DNA from: Variovorax sp. V93
GTDB lineage: Bacteria; Pseudomonadota; Gammaproteobacteria; Burkholderiales; Burkholderiaceae_C
Assembly (NCBI RefSeq): GCF_041154485.1
Contig: NZ_AP028669.1
Coordinates: 372,001-436,000 of the forward strand
Direction: 5' to 3'
DNA: 64,000 nucleotides
The position numbers were made by a program, and so were the translations under genes. How positions within the stretch are numbered: the stretch's first letter is position 1; each line of letters begins with the position of its first letter. Positions 25,779 to 34,438 of the stretch are shown piece after piece. A model generated the notes under the pieces. That model saw only the letters and a list, made by a program, of their open reading frames with translations, had not been told where the DNA came from and made no database searches.

Positions 25779-26078
25779 TCAGCCCAGCCCGTCCGCATAG
25801 CGCGGCAGCGGGTTCGGCAGATGGCCGTCGGGCGCGCGCGCCGCCAGCCGCGCGGCGCGCGCCAGCGGTTCCATCGCCTGCTCCAGCCGGGTGGCGAGCA
25901 GGTACAGGTCTTCGTCCTTGGTCTCGACCGCATGCGCGCGCGTCATGCGCACGATCTCCGCGGCGTATTCGGCATTGGTGGCCATCCATTCGGTGTCCGT
26001 CACGCGCCCGTGCTTTCGCCTGAGCGCCACGTGCAGGCGCGCGGCCAGCGCAATGCGTTCGCTTTCGGACATGGACAT
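25779..26078 (-). CDS. Hypothetical 99-residue protein
   Basis: A soluble, helix-rich small protein without recognised domain. The start ATG 26078 has GGAGG six bases upstream; an ATG at 26090 is the alternative. It is rich in Arg, Ala and Glu, with a Pro-rich end (LPNPLPRY). It is convergent with the ThDP enzyme gene, with only a few bases between stops. Confidence 0.65.
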   Translation of the reverse strand: MSMSESERIALAARLHVALRRKHGRVTDTEWMATNAEYAAEIVRMTRAHAVETKDEDLYLLATRLEQAMEPLARAARLAARAPDGHLPNPLPRYADGLG

Positions 26079-26259
26079 GACGGCCTCCATGGATGGATCA
26101 AGCACTTGCGTGCACAAGTCATGCCATACCGTTAACGGTCCGAAACACTTTGGTTTGCGAATCGCCCCACGGCGGTAAGGCAAAGCGGGTAATTCCCAAT
26201 GCACTGGGCCGGTGCACCGCCTAAAGTCTGCCCACTCGCGAACGGGCCCAGCTCGTACT

Positions 26260-26369
26260 GCCGAGGGTCCGAGGAGACAAATTCGGTCTACAACAAAAAT
26301 TCTTCAAGGCTTCCGTTCGAGAAGCCGTGCTGAACTTGAAAAGGCGCCGCTGGTCGGCGTCTTTTTTTT
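26260..26369 (+). ncRNA. Candidate small RNA ending in intrinsic terminator
   Basis: The stretch contains a perfect hairpin GGCTTC-CGTTCGA-GAAGCC at 26308-26326, followed by a rho-independent terminator at 26343-26369. No gene on the plus strand leads into this terminator: the ThDP enzyme ends 570 bases earlier, and the gene between is on the other strand. A short independent transcript is the simplest explanation. The 5' end is not defined. Confidence 0.4.
26343..26369 (+). terminator. Rho-independent terminator
   Basis: Stem GGCGCCG (26343-26349) pairs with CGGCGTC (26355-26361) over a five-base loop and is followed by eight T. AAAA before the stem can extend it. Strong intrinsic terminator form on the plus strand. 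Confidence 0.85.
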
Positions 26370-26487
26370 GCCTGCCGCCACCCTCCCACTGAGGCATTTT
26401 TCTTCTCGCCGAAGAGCGCTCTCGCGCCCGTCCCACTTCTGGTTGAAGCTCCTTTTTTGATAGCAATCCGGGTGCGACAATCCGGCC

Positions 26488-27246
26488 ATGGAAATGCTGG
26501 TGGTCACGGGCGCCTCGCTGCTCGCGGGTTTTGTCGATTCGATCGTGGGGGGCGGAGGACTGATCCTCGTGCCGGCGCTCTTTGCCGTCTTTCCGGGCGC
26601 GCCGCCGGCCACCTTGCTGGGCACCAACAAGAGCGCGTCCATTTGGGGCACGGCGGCTGCGGCCGCCCAGTTCAGCCAGCGCGTGCAGATGCGCTGGGGC
26701 GCCCTGTGGCCGGCCGCGCTGCTCGGTTTCGCGGGTTCGATGCTCGGCGCCTGGGGCGTCACGGTGTTCCCGGGCGACTTCCTGCGCCGCGCGCTGCCCG
26801 TCGTGCTGCTGGGCGTGCTGCTCTACACGTTGGCGCGCAAGGACCTGGGCCGCAACCATGTGCCGCGCTTCAGCGGCCGGGCCGAAACCCTGGCGGCCTG
26901 CACCATCGGGCTCTCGATCGGCTTCTACGACGGTTTCTTCGGCCCCGGGGCGGGCAGCTTCCTGGTCTTCCTGTTCGTTCGCTGGATGGGCTACGACTTC
27001 CTGAACGCCTCGGCCTCGGCCAAGATCATCAATACGCTCACCAATGCCGCGGCCCTGTTGCTGCTCGCGCTCAAGGGGCACGTCTGGTGGCACTATGGGC
27101 TGGTGATGGCGGTGGCCAACGTGGCCGGCAGCCTGCTGGGCACGCGTGTTGCGCTGAAGCACGGGGCCGGTTTCGTGCGGGTGGTGTTCATCGTCGTGGT
27201 GAGCGCGCTGATCCTGAAGACCGCCTACGACGCATTCCTGAAATAG
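26488..27246 (+). CDS. TSUP-family (TauE/SafE) membrane transporter
   Basis: A 252-residue integral membrane protein with about eight helices in two repeats. [11 protein letters not shown] and FFGPGAGSF are the paired glycine motifs of the TauE/SafE/YfcA group, exporters or importers of sulfite, sulfonates or organic acids. ATG 26488 has no strong ribosome site; ATG 26494 is an alternative. It is 20 bases from the ChrA gene on the same strand. Confidence 0.9.
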   Translation: MEMLVVTGASLLAGFVDSIVGGGGLILVPALFAVFPGAPPATLLGTNKSASIWGTAAAAAQFSQRVQMRWGALWPAALLGFAGSMLGAWGVTVFPGDFLRRALPVVLLGVLLYTLARKDLGRNHVPRFSGRAETLAACTIGLSIGFYDGFFGPGAGSFLVFLFVRWMGYDFLNASASAKIINTLTNAAALLLLALKGHVWWHYGLVMAVANVAGSLLGTRVALKHGAGFVRVVFIVVVSALILKTAYDAFLK

Positions 27247-27266
27247 CCAGATCCGAAAGTCCCTGC

Positions 27267-28613
27267 ATGCCGCCGCCAGAGCCTCTCGAACCCCCCGCTC
27301 CCGTCAGCTTCTGGCAGGCCTTCGCCTACTGGCTCAAGCTCGGCTTCATCAGCTTCGGCGGGCCGGCCGGGCAGATCGCGCTGATGCATCAGGAGCTGGT
27401 CGAGCGCCGGCGTTGGATCTCGGAGAAGCGCTTCCTGCATGCGCTGAACTACTGCATGCTGCTGCCCGGCCCCGAAGCCCAGCAGCTGGCCACCTACATC
27501 GGCTGGCTCATGCACCGCACCTGGGGCGGCCTCGCGGCGGGCGTGCTCTTCGTGCTGCCGTCGCTCTTCATCCTGATTGCGCTGTCGTGGGCCTACATGG
27601 CCTACGGCCACGTGCCGGCCGTGGCGGGCCTGCTCTACGGCGTGAAGCCCGCAGTGACGGCCATCGTGCTGTTCGCCGCCTGGCGCATCGGCTCGCGGGT
27701 GCTCAAGAACGCATGGCTCTGGGCGATTGCCGTGGCGGCCTTCGTGGCGATCTTCGCGCTGCGCCTGCCGTTCCCGCTGATCGTGCTGGCCGCCGGGGCC
27801 ATCGGCTACATCGGCAGCCGGTTCGCGCCGTCGTATTTCGCCGCGGGCGGCGGGCATGGCGGCGCCGCGGCATCGGCCGGGCCGGCGCTGATCGACGACC
27901 ACACGCCGACGCCGCAGCACGCGCTTTTTGGCTGGGGCCGTTTCGCGCGCGTGCTGGCGGTGTTTTTCCTGCTGTGGCTCGGCGCCGTTGGCGCGCTCGC
28001 GGCGATGTACGGGTGGAACGGCGCGCTCACGCAGATGGCCTGGTTCTTCACCAAGGCTGCATTGCTGACCTTCGGCGGCGCCTACGCGGTGCTGCCCTAT
28101 GTGTTCCAGGGCGCGGTCGACCACTACCACTGGCTCAGCGCCACGCAGATGATCGACGGACTGGCGCTCGGAGAAACCACGCCCGGCCCGCTGATCATGG
28201 TGGTCTCGTTCGTGGGCTTCGTCGGCGGCTGGGGCCAGGCGCTGTTCGGCCCGCAGGCGCTGTTCGCGGCGGGCGCCGCGGCGGCGGTGGTGGTGACCTT
28301 CTTCACCTTCCTGCCCTCGTTCCTGTTCATCCTGCTGGGCGGACCTTTCATCGAATCGACCCACGGCAACCTCAAGTTCACCGCCCCGCTCACCGCCATC
28401 ACCGCGGCCGTGGTCGGCGTGATCGTCAACCTGGCGGTCTTCTTCGCCTACCACGTGCTCTGGCCTGCGGGGTTGTCCGGGCCCTTCGAGGCCCCCTCCG
28501 CCGTGATCGGCGCCCTCGCGGCCATTGCGCTCTTCCGCTTCAAGGCCGGCGTGATCCCGGTGGTGCTCGCCTCCGCGCTCGCGGGCATGGCCTGGCAACT
28601 GCTTGCGCGCTGA
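27267..28613 (+). CDS. chrA: Chromate transporter, two-domain ChrA
   Basis: A 448-residue inner-membrane protein with two CHR domains, the long-chain form of chromate efflux protein. Domain one starts at about residue 15 ([18 protein letters not shown]) and contains the [17 protein letters not shown] motif; domain two starts at about residue 215 with [12 protein letters not shown] and GETTPGPL. It exports chromate by proton-linked transport. Probably co-transcribed with the TSUP gene. Confidence 0.92.
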   Translation: MPPPEPLEPPAPVSFWQAFAYWLKLGFISFGGPAGQIALMHQELVERRRWISEKRFLHALNYCMLLPGPEAQQLATYIGWLMHRTWGGLAAGVLFVLPSLFILIALSWAYMAYGHVPAVAGLLYGVKPAVTAIVLFAAWRIGSRVLKNAWLWAIAVAAFVAIFALRLPFPLIVLAAGAIGYIGSRFAPSYFAAGGGHGGAAASAGPALIDDHTPTPQHALFGWGRFARVLAVFFLLWLGAVGALAAMYGWNGALTQMAWFFTKAALLTFGGAYAVLPYVFQGAVDHYHWLSATQMIDGLALGETTPGPLIMVVSFVGFVGGWGQALFGPQALFAAGAAAAVVVTFFTFLPSFLFILLGGPFIESTHGNLKFTAPLTAITAAVVGVIVNLAVFFAYHVLWPAGLSGPFEAPSAVIGALAAIALFRFKAGVIPVVLASALAGMAWQLLAR

Positions 28614-28639
28614 CCGCCGCAAGCGGAGTCGAGTCCAGG

Positions 28640-28730
28640 AACACCGCGGAACCGGCTTTGCCGGCCGCCGGTGTTGCCCCCTTGAGGGGGAGGCGGCTAC
28701 ACGAAGTGAGCCGTTTCGGGGGGGGCTTGC
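28640..28730. repeat. Dispersed hairpin repeat, family B, copy 2
   Basis: Same layout as 11637-11726: CGCGGAACCGGCTTTGCCGG start with hairpin, then a C5/G5 hairpin and a G-run that abuts the stop of the convergent TctA gene. It lies between convergent chrA and tctA ends. Confidence 0.8.
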
Positions 28731-30242
28731 TTACTCCTCAACAAAAGCTTCTTCGCGCTTTGCCTTGATCGACGGCAGCAGCACGATGCCCAGCAGCAGC
28801 GCTGCCGCCACCAGCAGGCCGGCCGACAGCGGCCGCGTGATGAACACGCTCCACGCGCCGCGCGACAGCAGCAGCGCGCGCCGCAGGTTCTCTTCCATCA
28901 TCGGCCCGAGGATGAAGCCCAGCAGCAGCGGGGCCGGCTCGGTGCGCAGCTTCAGGAACAGGTAGCCGATGAAGCCGAAGATCGCGACCATCCACACGTC
29001 GAAGGTGTTGTTGTTGGTCGAGTACACGCCAATCGCGCAGAACAGCACGATCGCCGGGAACAGGAACTTGTAGGGCACCGTCAAGAGCTTGATCCACATG
29101 CCGATCAGCGGCAGGTTCAGGATGATCAGCATCGCGTTGCCGATCCACATCGAGGCGATCAGGCCCCAGAACAGCTCGGGGTTGCTGGTCATCACCTGCG
29201 GGCCGGGCTGGATGTTGTGGATGGTCATCGCACCCACCATCAGCGCCATCACCGCATTGGGCGGAATGCCCAGCGTCAGCAGTGGAATGAAGGAGGTCTG
29301 CGCGCCGGCATTGTTGGCCGACTCGGGCGAGGCCACGCCGCGGATGTTGCCCTTGCCGAAGGCCACTTCGCCGGGGCGCATCTTGATCTTCTTCTCCAGC
29401 GCGTAGGCCGCAAAAGCCGCCAGCAGCGCGCCGCCGCCCGGCAGGATGCCGAGCGCCGAACCCAGCGCCGTGCCGCGCAGCACCGCGGGCGTCATGCGCT
29501 TGAAGTCTTCCTTGGTGGGCCACAGGCCCTTGACCTTGTGCGTGAACACCTCGCGCTCGTCGTCGGGCTGCGAGAGGTTGCCGATGATTTCGCCGTAGCC
29601 GAACACGCCCATGGCGATCACCACGAAGCCGATGCCGTCGGTGAGTTCCGGAATGTCGAAGCTGTAGCGCGCCACGCCGGAATTCACATCGGTGCCCACG
29701 ATGCCGAGCAGGAGGCCCAGCACGATCATCGCCACCGCCTTGAGCAGCGAGCCCGAAGCCAGCACCACGGCGCCGATCAGGCCCAGCACCATCAGCGAGA
29801 AGTATTCGGCCGGGCCGAACTTGAAGGCCAGCTCGGTCAGCGGCGGCGCAAAGGCTGCGAGGATCAGCGTGCCGACGCAGCCGGCAAAGAACGAGCCCAG
29901 GCCCGCCGCGGCCAGCGCCGGGCCCGCGCGGCCCTGCCTTGCCATCTGGTAGCCGTCGATGCAGGTGACCACCGAGGACGACTCCCCGGGCAGGTTCACC
30001 AGGATCGCGGTGGTCGAGCCGCCGTACTGCGCGCCGTAGTAGATGCCGGCCAGCATGATCAGCGCCGACACAGGCGGCAGTGCGTACGTGGCGGGCAGCA
30101 GCATCGCGATGGTCGCGACCGGGCCGATGCCCGGCAGCACGCCGATCAAGGTGCCCAGGATGCAGCCGACCAGGCAGTACAGCAGGTTGGTGAAAGTGAA
30201 GGCGACGCCGAAGCCGGTCGCGAGGTTGTGGAACAGTTCCAT
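28731..30242 (-). CDS. tctA: Tripartite tricarboxylate transporter large membrane subunit TctA
   Basis: A 503-residue TctA protein with about 11 membrane helices and the conserved GVLPGIGPVATIAMLLP and LPGESSSVVTCIDG regions. It forms the secondary transporter channel for carboxylates such as citrate. ATG 30242 is chosen for start, 13 bases after the TctB stop; the longer frame upstream is unsupported. Confidence 0.93.
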   Translation of the reverse strand: MELFHNLATGFGVAFTFTNLLYCLVGCILGTLIGVLPGIGPVATIAMLLPATYALPPVSALIMLAGIYYGAQYGGSTTAILVNLPGESSSVVTCIDGYQMARQGRAGPALAAAGLGSFFAGCVGTLILAAFAPPLTELAFKFGPAEYFSLMVLGLIGAVVLASGSLLKAVAMIVLGLLLGIVGTDVNSGVARYSFDIPELTDGIGFVVIAMGVFGYGEIIGNLSQPDDEREVFTHKVKGLWPTKEDFKRMTPAVLRGTALGSALGILPGGGALLAAFAAYALEKKIKMRPGEVAFGKGNIRGVASPESANNAGAQTSFIPLLTLGIPPNAVMALMVGAMTIHNIQPGPQVMTSNPELFWGLIASMWIGNAMLIILNLPLIGMWIKLLTVPYKFLFPAIVLFCAIGVYSTNNNTFDVWMVAIFGFIGYLFLKLRTEPAPLLLGFILGPMMEENLRRALLLSRGAWSVFITRPLSAGLLVAAALLLGIVLLPSIKAKREEAFVEE

Positions 30243-30255
30243 GGCGGTGTGCTCC

Positions 30256-30744
30256 TCAACCCGAAATGAAAGTAGGCCAGACCTGGATCTGGAGCTTGAG
30301 CGCCCAGATGAAGGCCACATAGCTGCCGGCCGCCAGGATGGTGGACAGCACCAGCACGTCGCGCAGCTTGAAATGTTCACCGGCCATGCTCGAGATGATG
30401 GTGAGCGCGTAGATCGCGACGATCATCCCCATGGCGGGCACGCCGATGCTCGGCAGGCCGCCCAGCAGCACGCCGAACGCCAGGTTGGCGCCGAGCACGA
30501 AGGCCAGCGGCTTCCAGGCCCATTTGCCGATCTTGTCGCCGCCGGCGGTTTCGACCACCATCGCCTGGAACATGATGAACGCCCCGAGCACGGCCAGCAG
30601 GATGCCCAGCATGAGCGGGAAATAGCCGGGTCCCATGCGGGCACCGTCGCCGATGTTGTAGGTGGTGGCGCCTATGGCGAAAGCGCCGCCCACGGCTGTG
30701 AACATGACTCCTGAAAAGAAGTCAGCCTGACTCTTTATACGCAT
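30256..30744 (-). CDS. tctB: Tripartite tricarboxylate transporter small membrane subunit TctB
   Basis: A 162-residue protein with four membrane helices, matching TctB. It pairs with TctA. No TctC/BUG binding protein is encoded in the window near it, so the pair must use an orphan receptor. ATG 30744 is preferred, placing the conserved FFSGVMFTAVG segment near the N terminus. Confidence 0.9.
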   Translation of the reverse strand: MRIKSQADFFSGVMFTAVGGAFAIGATTYNIGDGARMGPGYFPLMLGILLAVLGAFIMFQAMVVETAGGDKIGKWAWKPLAFVLGANLAFGVLLGGLPSIGVPAMGMIVAIYALTIISSMAGEHFKLRDVLVLSTILAAGSYVAFIWALKLQIQVWPTFISG

Positions 30745-30883
30745 TGTCTCGACCCTCTTGATTGGAGGAGTGAGGGTCGTCGCCCACGGCTGACCGCTGG
30801 CTGACCGGCCCGGTAGGGACAAATGCGTACAAGGGTTCTCCCGCGAGCCCGGCGCAAGCGGGCAAAGGAAGAAGGCGGAAACG

Positions 30884-30909
30884 AAAAAAGCTCCCGAAGG
30901 AGCTTTTTT
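30884..30909. terminator. Bidirectional intrinsic terminator
   Basis: AAAAAA-GCTCC-CGAA-GGAGC-TTTTTT: a five-base-pair stem with a tetraloop flanked by A6 and T6, so it reads as a terminator on both strands. On the minus strand it terminates the RNA-binding protein gene. Confidence 0.9.
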
Positions 30910-30938
30910 ACTTGAGAGCGAGGTCTCGGTGGGAGGGC

Positions 30939-31349
30939 TTAGTAGCCGCCGCGGCCACCGCCGCCGCCGCCGTAGCCGCCGCCACCACCGCTGCGGCCAC
31001 CGCCGCCACCACCGTAGCCGCCGCCGCCACCACCACCGCCGTAACCACCACCGCCGCCGCCGCCATAGCCGCCGCCACCACCGGTACGGGGGGGACGGGC
31101 TTCCATCGGACGTGCTTCGTTCACGGTCAGGGCGCGGCCCTGGAGCGAATGGCCGTTCATGGCTTCAACGGCAGCCAGCGCTTCAGCGTCGGTGCCCATT
31201 TCCACGAAACCGAAGCCCTTGGAGCGGCCGGTGTCGCGTTCCATCATGACCTTGGCGCTGACGATCGAGCCGAACTCGCCGAAAGCCTGTTCCAGGTCGT
31301 TGTCACGCACGGAGTAGGCGAGGTTGCCTACGTAGAGTTTCTTGCCCAT
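30939..31349 (-). CDS. Glycine-rich RRM RNA-binding protein
   Basis: A 136-residue protein: one RNA recognition motif (about 3-78) with RNP2 LYVGNL (5-10) and RNP1 KGFGFVEM (44-51), then a Gly/Tyr/Arg-rich tail (from about residue 90) of GGGGGYGG units. Such proteins bind single-stranded RNA and are often cold- or stress-induced. The 180-base gap upstream probably carries a 5' leader. AGGAG precedes ATG 31349. The tail's simple repeats may expand or shrink between strains. Confidence 0.92.
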   Translation of the reverse strand: MGKKLYVGNLAYSVRDNDLEQAFGEFGSIVSAKVMMERDTGRSKGFGFVEMGTDAEALAAVEAMNGHSLQGRALTVNEARPMEARPPRTGGGGGYGGGGGGGYGGGGGGGGYGGGGGGRSGGGGGYGGGGGGRGGY

Positions 31350-31529
31350 TGAGGGACTCCTAATTCAAACCAACAAGACAAAGCGATGGAGTCCCAGAAT
31401 CACAACAAACAAATGCGCTGTGGCGCGAAACTGACCGATCACCGAATTACGTGCACGGGAGCAAGCTCACAGACACGTAGGCCGGATTATCAAGCCGTTC
31501 CGGAAAAAGCGTACCGAAATCAGCGCTTA

Positions 31530-31763
31530 TTACGAAACATCACGCCCTGACGGGCGGTTTCGCAACGGTTGCAGCAGGCCGGAGAGGCCGTTGTGGTCTA
31601 TTTCATGCATCAAATGGAGCAGCCGGCCAATTTCGCCCGCGGGAAAACCCTCACGTGCGAACCAATTCAGGTAATTTCCGGGCAAATCGGCAATCAGCGT
31701 GCCCTTGTGCTTGCCGAAGGGCATTTCGAGCGTGACGAGGCGCTGCAGGTCTTCGGGTTTCAT
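31530..31763 (-). CDS. DUF3820 family protein
   Basis: A 77-residue protein with the family core MPFGKHKGTLIADLPGNYLN (residues about 14-33). DUF3820 proteins are small cytosolic proteins of unproven role. It lies six bases after the SUI1-type gene on the same strand, so they are probably co-transcribed. Confidence 0.85.
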   Translation of the reverse strand: MKPEDLQRLVTLEMPFGKHKGTLIADLPGNYLNWFAREGFPAGEIGRLLHLMHEIDHNGLSGLLQPLRNRPSGRDVS

Positions 31764-31769
31764 TGAAAT

Positions 31770-32144
31770 TCAGCCTCCTGCGCGCCTGACGGTGTGGCCC
31801 TGCTTCGAGAGCGCGGCGATCACCAGTTCGCGGTGGTCCCCCTGGATCTCGATGATGCCGTCCTTCACCGTGCCGCCCGAGCCGCAGGCCGTCTTGAGCT
31901 GCTTGCCCAGCGCCGCGAGTGCCGCCGCATCGAGCGCGAGGCCCTTGACCACGGTCACGCCCTTGCCCTTGCGGCCCTTGGTCTCGTGGGATACACGCAC
32001 AATGCCGTCGGTGGCCGGCGCGCGCGCCTTGATCTGCTTGCAGCGGCACTGCGCCATCGGCGCGCGGCAATCGGGGCACATGCGGCCGCCCGCCTCGGTG
32101 GAGTACACCAGGGCGCTGGCCTGACTGCTTTTCATCGTTGCCAT
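31770..32144 (-). CDS. SUI1/YciH-type translation factor-like protein
   Basis: A 124-residue protein with a SUI1/eIF1-like domain (about residues 48-122) and an N-terminal cysteine cluster C23-x2-C26, C33-x-C35 that may bind zinc. Bacterial YciH proteins affect initiation fidelity, but the role is not essential. ATG 32144 chosen with AAGAGA upstream; ATG 32135 is possible. Divergent from rhlE. Confidence 0.9.
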   Translation of the reverse strand: MATMKSSQASALVYSTEAGGRMCPDCRAPMAQCRCKQIKARAPATDGIVRVSHETKGRKGKGVTVVKGLALDAAALAALGKQLKTACGSGGTVKDGIIEIQGDHRELVIAALSKQGHTVRRAGG

Positions 32145-32208
32145 TCGATCGATCTCTTCTTTTTCTTCACTTCTTCACTGTCCCCGGTTCATCCCTCTGT
32201 CTGCTCAC

Positions 32209-33492
32209 ATGCCATTCGACTCACTGGGCCTGGCCCCCGCGCTCGTGCAGGCTGCCGCCGAAAGCGGCTACGCCGCGCCGACCGCCATCCAGGCCGCGGC
32301 CATTCCCGCCATTCTGCAAGGCCGCGACGTGCGGGGCTCGGCGCAGACCGGTTCCGGCAAGACCGCCGCATTTTCCCTCCCGCTGCTGCAGCGCCTGGCC
32401 GCCGAACCCGTGCAATCGCCGCGGCGCGTGCGCGCGCTGGTGCTCGTGCCCACGCGCGAGCTCGCGGCCCAGGTCGGCGAGACCATGCGCAGCCTCGCGC
32501 AGCACCTGCCCGAGCGGCTCAAGATCGCGATTGCCTTCGGCGGCGTGTCGATCAACCCGCAGATGATGAGCCTGCGCGGCGGCGCCGACATCGTGGTGGC
32601 CACGCCGGGCCGCCTGCTCGACCTGGTGGAGCACAACGCGCTGAAGCTCGGCGCCGTGTCCATGCTCGTGCTTGACGAGGCCGATCGCCTGTTCGACCTC
32701 GGCTTTGCCGAGGAGCTGGGCCGCATCCTCGCGCTGCTGCCGGCGCGGCGCCAGAACCTGTTGTTCTCCGCCACCTTTCCGCCCGCCATCCAGGCGCTGG
32801 CCGACGGCACGCTGCAAGACCCCGCGGTGATCGACGTGCAGGGCGAGCCCGGCACCGAGCCCGCCATCGTGCAGCGCGTGATCGAGGTCGACGCGAACCG
32901 CCGCACGCAGCTGCTGCGCCATCTGCTGAAGGAAAACGACTGGGACCGCGTGCTGGTCTTCGTCGCCACGCAGCATGCGGCGCAGACCGTGGCCGAGAAG
33001 CTCTACAAGAACGGCGTGTATGCCGTGCCTTTCCACGGCGACATCGCGCAGGGCACGCGTACCGGCATCCTCGCGCAGTTCAAGGAGAGCCGCTGGGACG
33101 TGGTGATTGCCACCGACCTGGCCGCGCGCGGCATCGACATTGCACAGCTGCCCGTGGTGATCAACTACGACCTGCCGCGCTCGCCCACCGATTACATCCA
33201 CCGCATCGGCCGCACGGGCCGCGCCGGCGAGAGCGGGCTGGCGATCAGCTTCGTGAGCGCGGCCACCGAGGCGCACTTCCGCCTGATCGAGAAGCGCCAG
33301 GGCCTGCACCTGCCGCGCGAGCGCATCGAGGGCTTCGAGCCGACCGAGGCCGCCGTGCCGATGGCCGATGCCTCCGGCACCGGCGGCATCAAGGGCAAGC
33401 GGCCGAGCAAGAAGGACAAGCTGCGCGCGGCCGCCGCGCTCGCTGCCGCGCTCGCTGCCGCGCAGCATGATGCGGGTGAAAAGAGCGACTGA
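32209..33492 (+). CDS. rhlE: DEAD-box ATP-dependent RNA helicase RhlE
   Basis: A 427-residue DEAD-box helicase. Motif I AQTGSGKT (45-52), Ia PTRELAAQ, II DEAD (156-159), III SAT and VI HRIGRTGRAG are all present. The short basic C-terminal tail with Lys-rich GIKGKRPSKKDK and the starting PFDSLGL match RhlE, which acts in ribosome assembly and RNA turnover, often in the cold. Proximity to the RNA-binding protein fits an RNA-metabolism neighbourhood. Confidence 0.92.
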   Translation: MPFDSLGLAPALVQAAAESGYAAPTAIQAAAIPAILQGRDVRGSAQTGSGKTAAFSLPLLQRLAAEPVQSPRRVRALVLVPTRELAAQVGETMRSLAQHLPERLKIAIAFGGVSINPQMMSLRGGADIVVATPGRLLDLVEHNALKLGAVSMLVLDEADRLFDLGFAEELGRILALLPARRQNLLFSATFPPAIQALADGTLQDPAVIDVQGEPGTEPAIVQRVIEVDANRRTQLLRHLLKENDWDRVLVFVATQHAAQTVAEKLYKNGVYAVPFHGDIAQGTRTGILAQFKESRWDVVIATDLAARGIDIAQLPVVINYDLPRSPTDYIHRIGRTGRAGESGLAISFVSAATEAHFRLIEKRQGLHLPRERIEGFEPTEAAVPMADASGTGGIKGKRPSKKDKLRAAAALAAALAAAQHDAGEKSD

Positions 33493-33533
33493 CCGGCGCC
33501 GCTCGGTCCGGCGCGCAGTTCATCGGATGCGCG

Positions 33534-34292
33534 CTACGCGGGCTTGTGCAGGAAGCTCGCGAGCAGGTCCACCGGCAGCGGGAAGACGATGGTGGTGTTC
33601 TTGTCCGCGCCGATCACCGTCAGCGTTTCCAGGTAGCGCAGCTGGATCGCCTGCGGCTCCTGCGCCAGCACGCGCGCGGCCTGGAACAGCTTCTCGGAGG
33701 CCTGCAGCTCGCCTTCGGCATGGATCACCTTGGCACGCCGCTCACGCTCCGCCTCGGCCTGCCGCGCAATGGCGCGGACCATCGATTCGGTGAGGTCGAT
33801 CTGCTTGATCTCCACGTTGGAGACCTTGATGCCCCACGAAGCCGTCTGCACGTCGAGCGACTCGCGCACATCCAGGTTGAGCTTTTCCCGCTCGGCCAGC
33901 ATGTCGTCCAGCTGGTGCTTGCCCAGCACCGAGCGCAGCGTGGTCTGCGCCAGCTGGCTGGTCGCGTTGAAGAAATCCTTGACCTCGATGATGGCCTTTT
34001 CGGCGTCGACGATGCGGAAGTAGACGACCGCGCTGACCTTCACCGACACGTTGTCGCGCGAGATCACGTCCTGGGTCGGAACCTCGAGCACCACGGTGCG
34101 CAGATCGACCCGCACGACCTGCTGGATGGCGGGAATCACCATCACCAGTCCGGGCCCCGCGACTTTCGAGAATCGCCCCAGGGTGAACACGATGCCGCGC
34201 TCGTATTCGCGGAAGATCCAGATCGCGGAAAAGAGCAGCACCACCAGCAGGACGAACATGAGGGTGCCGATGCCGGAAGTGAAAGAGAACAT
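33534..34292 (-). CDS. SPFH-domain slipin (stomatin-like)
   Basis: A 252-residue membrane protein: one N-terminal helix (about 8-27), then an SPFH/Band 7 domain (about 28-185) and a coiled-coil part rich in Ala/Glu/Arg. Slipins organise membrane microdomains; many are paired with an NfeD protease, which is absent here. AGGAGG lies upstream of ATG 34292. Confidence 0.92.
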   Translation of the reverse strand: MFSFTSGIGTLMFVLLVVLLFSAIWIFREYERGIVFTLGRFSKVAGPGLVMVIPAIQQVVRVDLRTVVLEVPTQDVISRDNVSVKVSAVVYFRIVDAEKAIIEVKDFFNATSQLAQTTLRSVLGKHQLDDMLAEREKLNLDVRESLDVQTASWGIKVSNVEIKQIDLTESMVRAIARQAEAERERRAKVIHAEGELQASEKLFQAARVLAQEPQAIQLRYLETLTVIGADKNTTIVFPLPVDLLASFLHKPA

Positions 34293-34383
34293 AGCGGCCT
34301 CCTGCGACTCAGCGACAGCGCTGGACTGTTGGACCTTCGGTGCGCGCGGGCGTTCCGCGACGGGGCCGATACATGAAGCCCAG

Positions 34384-34406
34384 GCGCGGCGATCTTCTCG
34401 CCGCGC
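34384..34406. terminator. GC-rich hairpin, possible terminator of acyl-CoA dehydrogenase gene
   Basis: Perfect nine-base stem GCGCGGCGA (34384-34392) and TCGCCGCGC (34398-34406) with loop TCTTC, 33 bases downstream of the acyl-CoA dehydrogenase stop on the minus strand. No U-run follows, so it may be rho-assisted or a stability element. Confidence 0.5.
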
Positions 34407-34438
34407 GGTCGGCCCGAGGTCCGGCGTCCACGTGCGCT

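Larger units (their letters stand above)
26079..26487. other. 409-base intergenic region with dyads, hairpin and terminator
   Basis: No convincing protein gene. It holds ACTTG/CAAGT (26104-26119) and the palindrome CCGTTAACGG (26129-26138) near the promoter side of the small minus-strand gene, then the hairpin and intrinsic terminator described separately. The last part before the TSUP gene has T-runs at 26397-26402 and 26452-26457 but no clear promoter. Confidence 0.6.

Noticed and set aside
26448..26467. AGCTCCTTTTTTGATAGC-like stretch before the TSUP gene, similar to repeats I associate with Comamonadaceae intergenic DNA
   Set aside because: Only one weak copy is seen in this window, so a repeat family cannot be supported from this sequence.
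30945..31085. CCGCC/CCACC repeats that look like a tandem repeat or CRISPR-like array
   Set aside because: They are the codons of the Gly-rich tail of the RNA-binding protein; no spacers or repeat units of CRISPR size exist.
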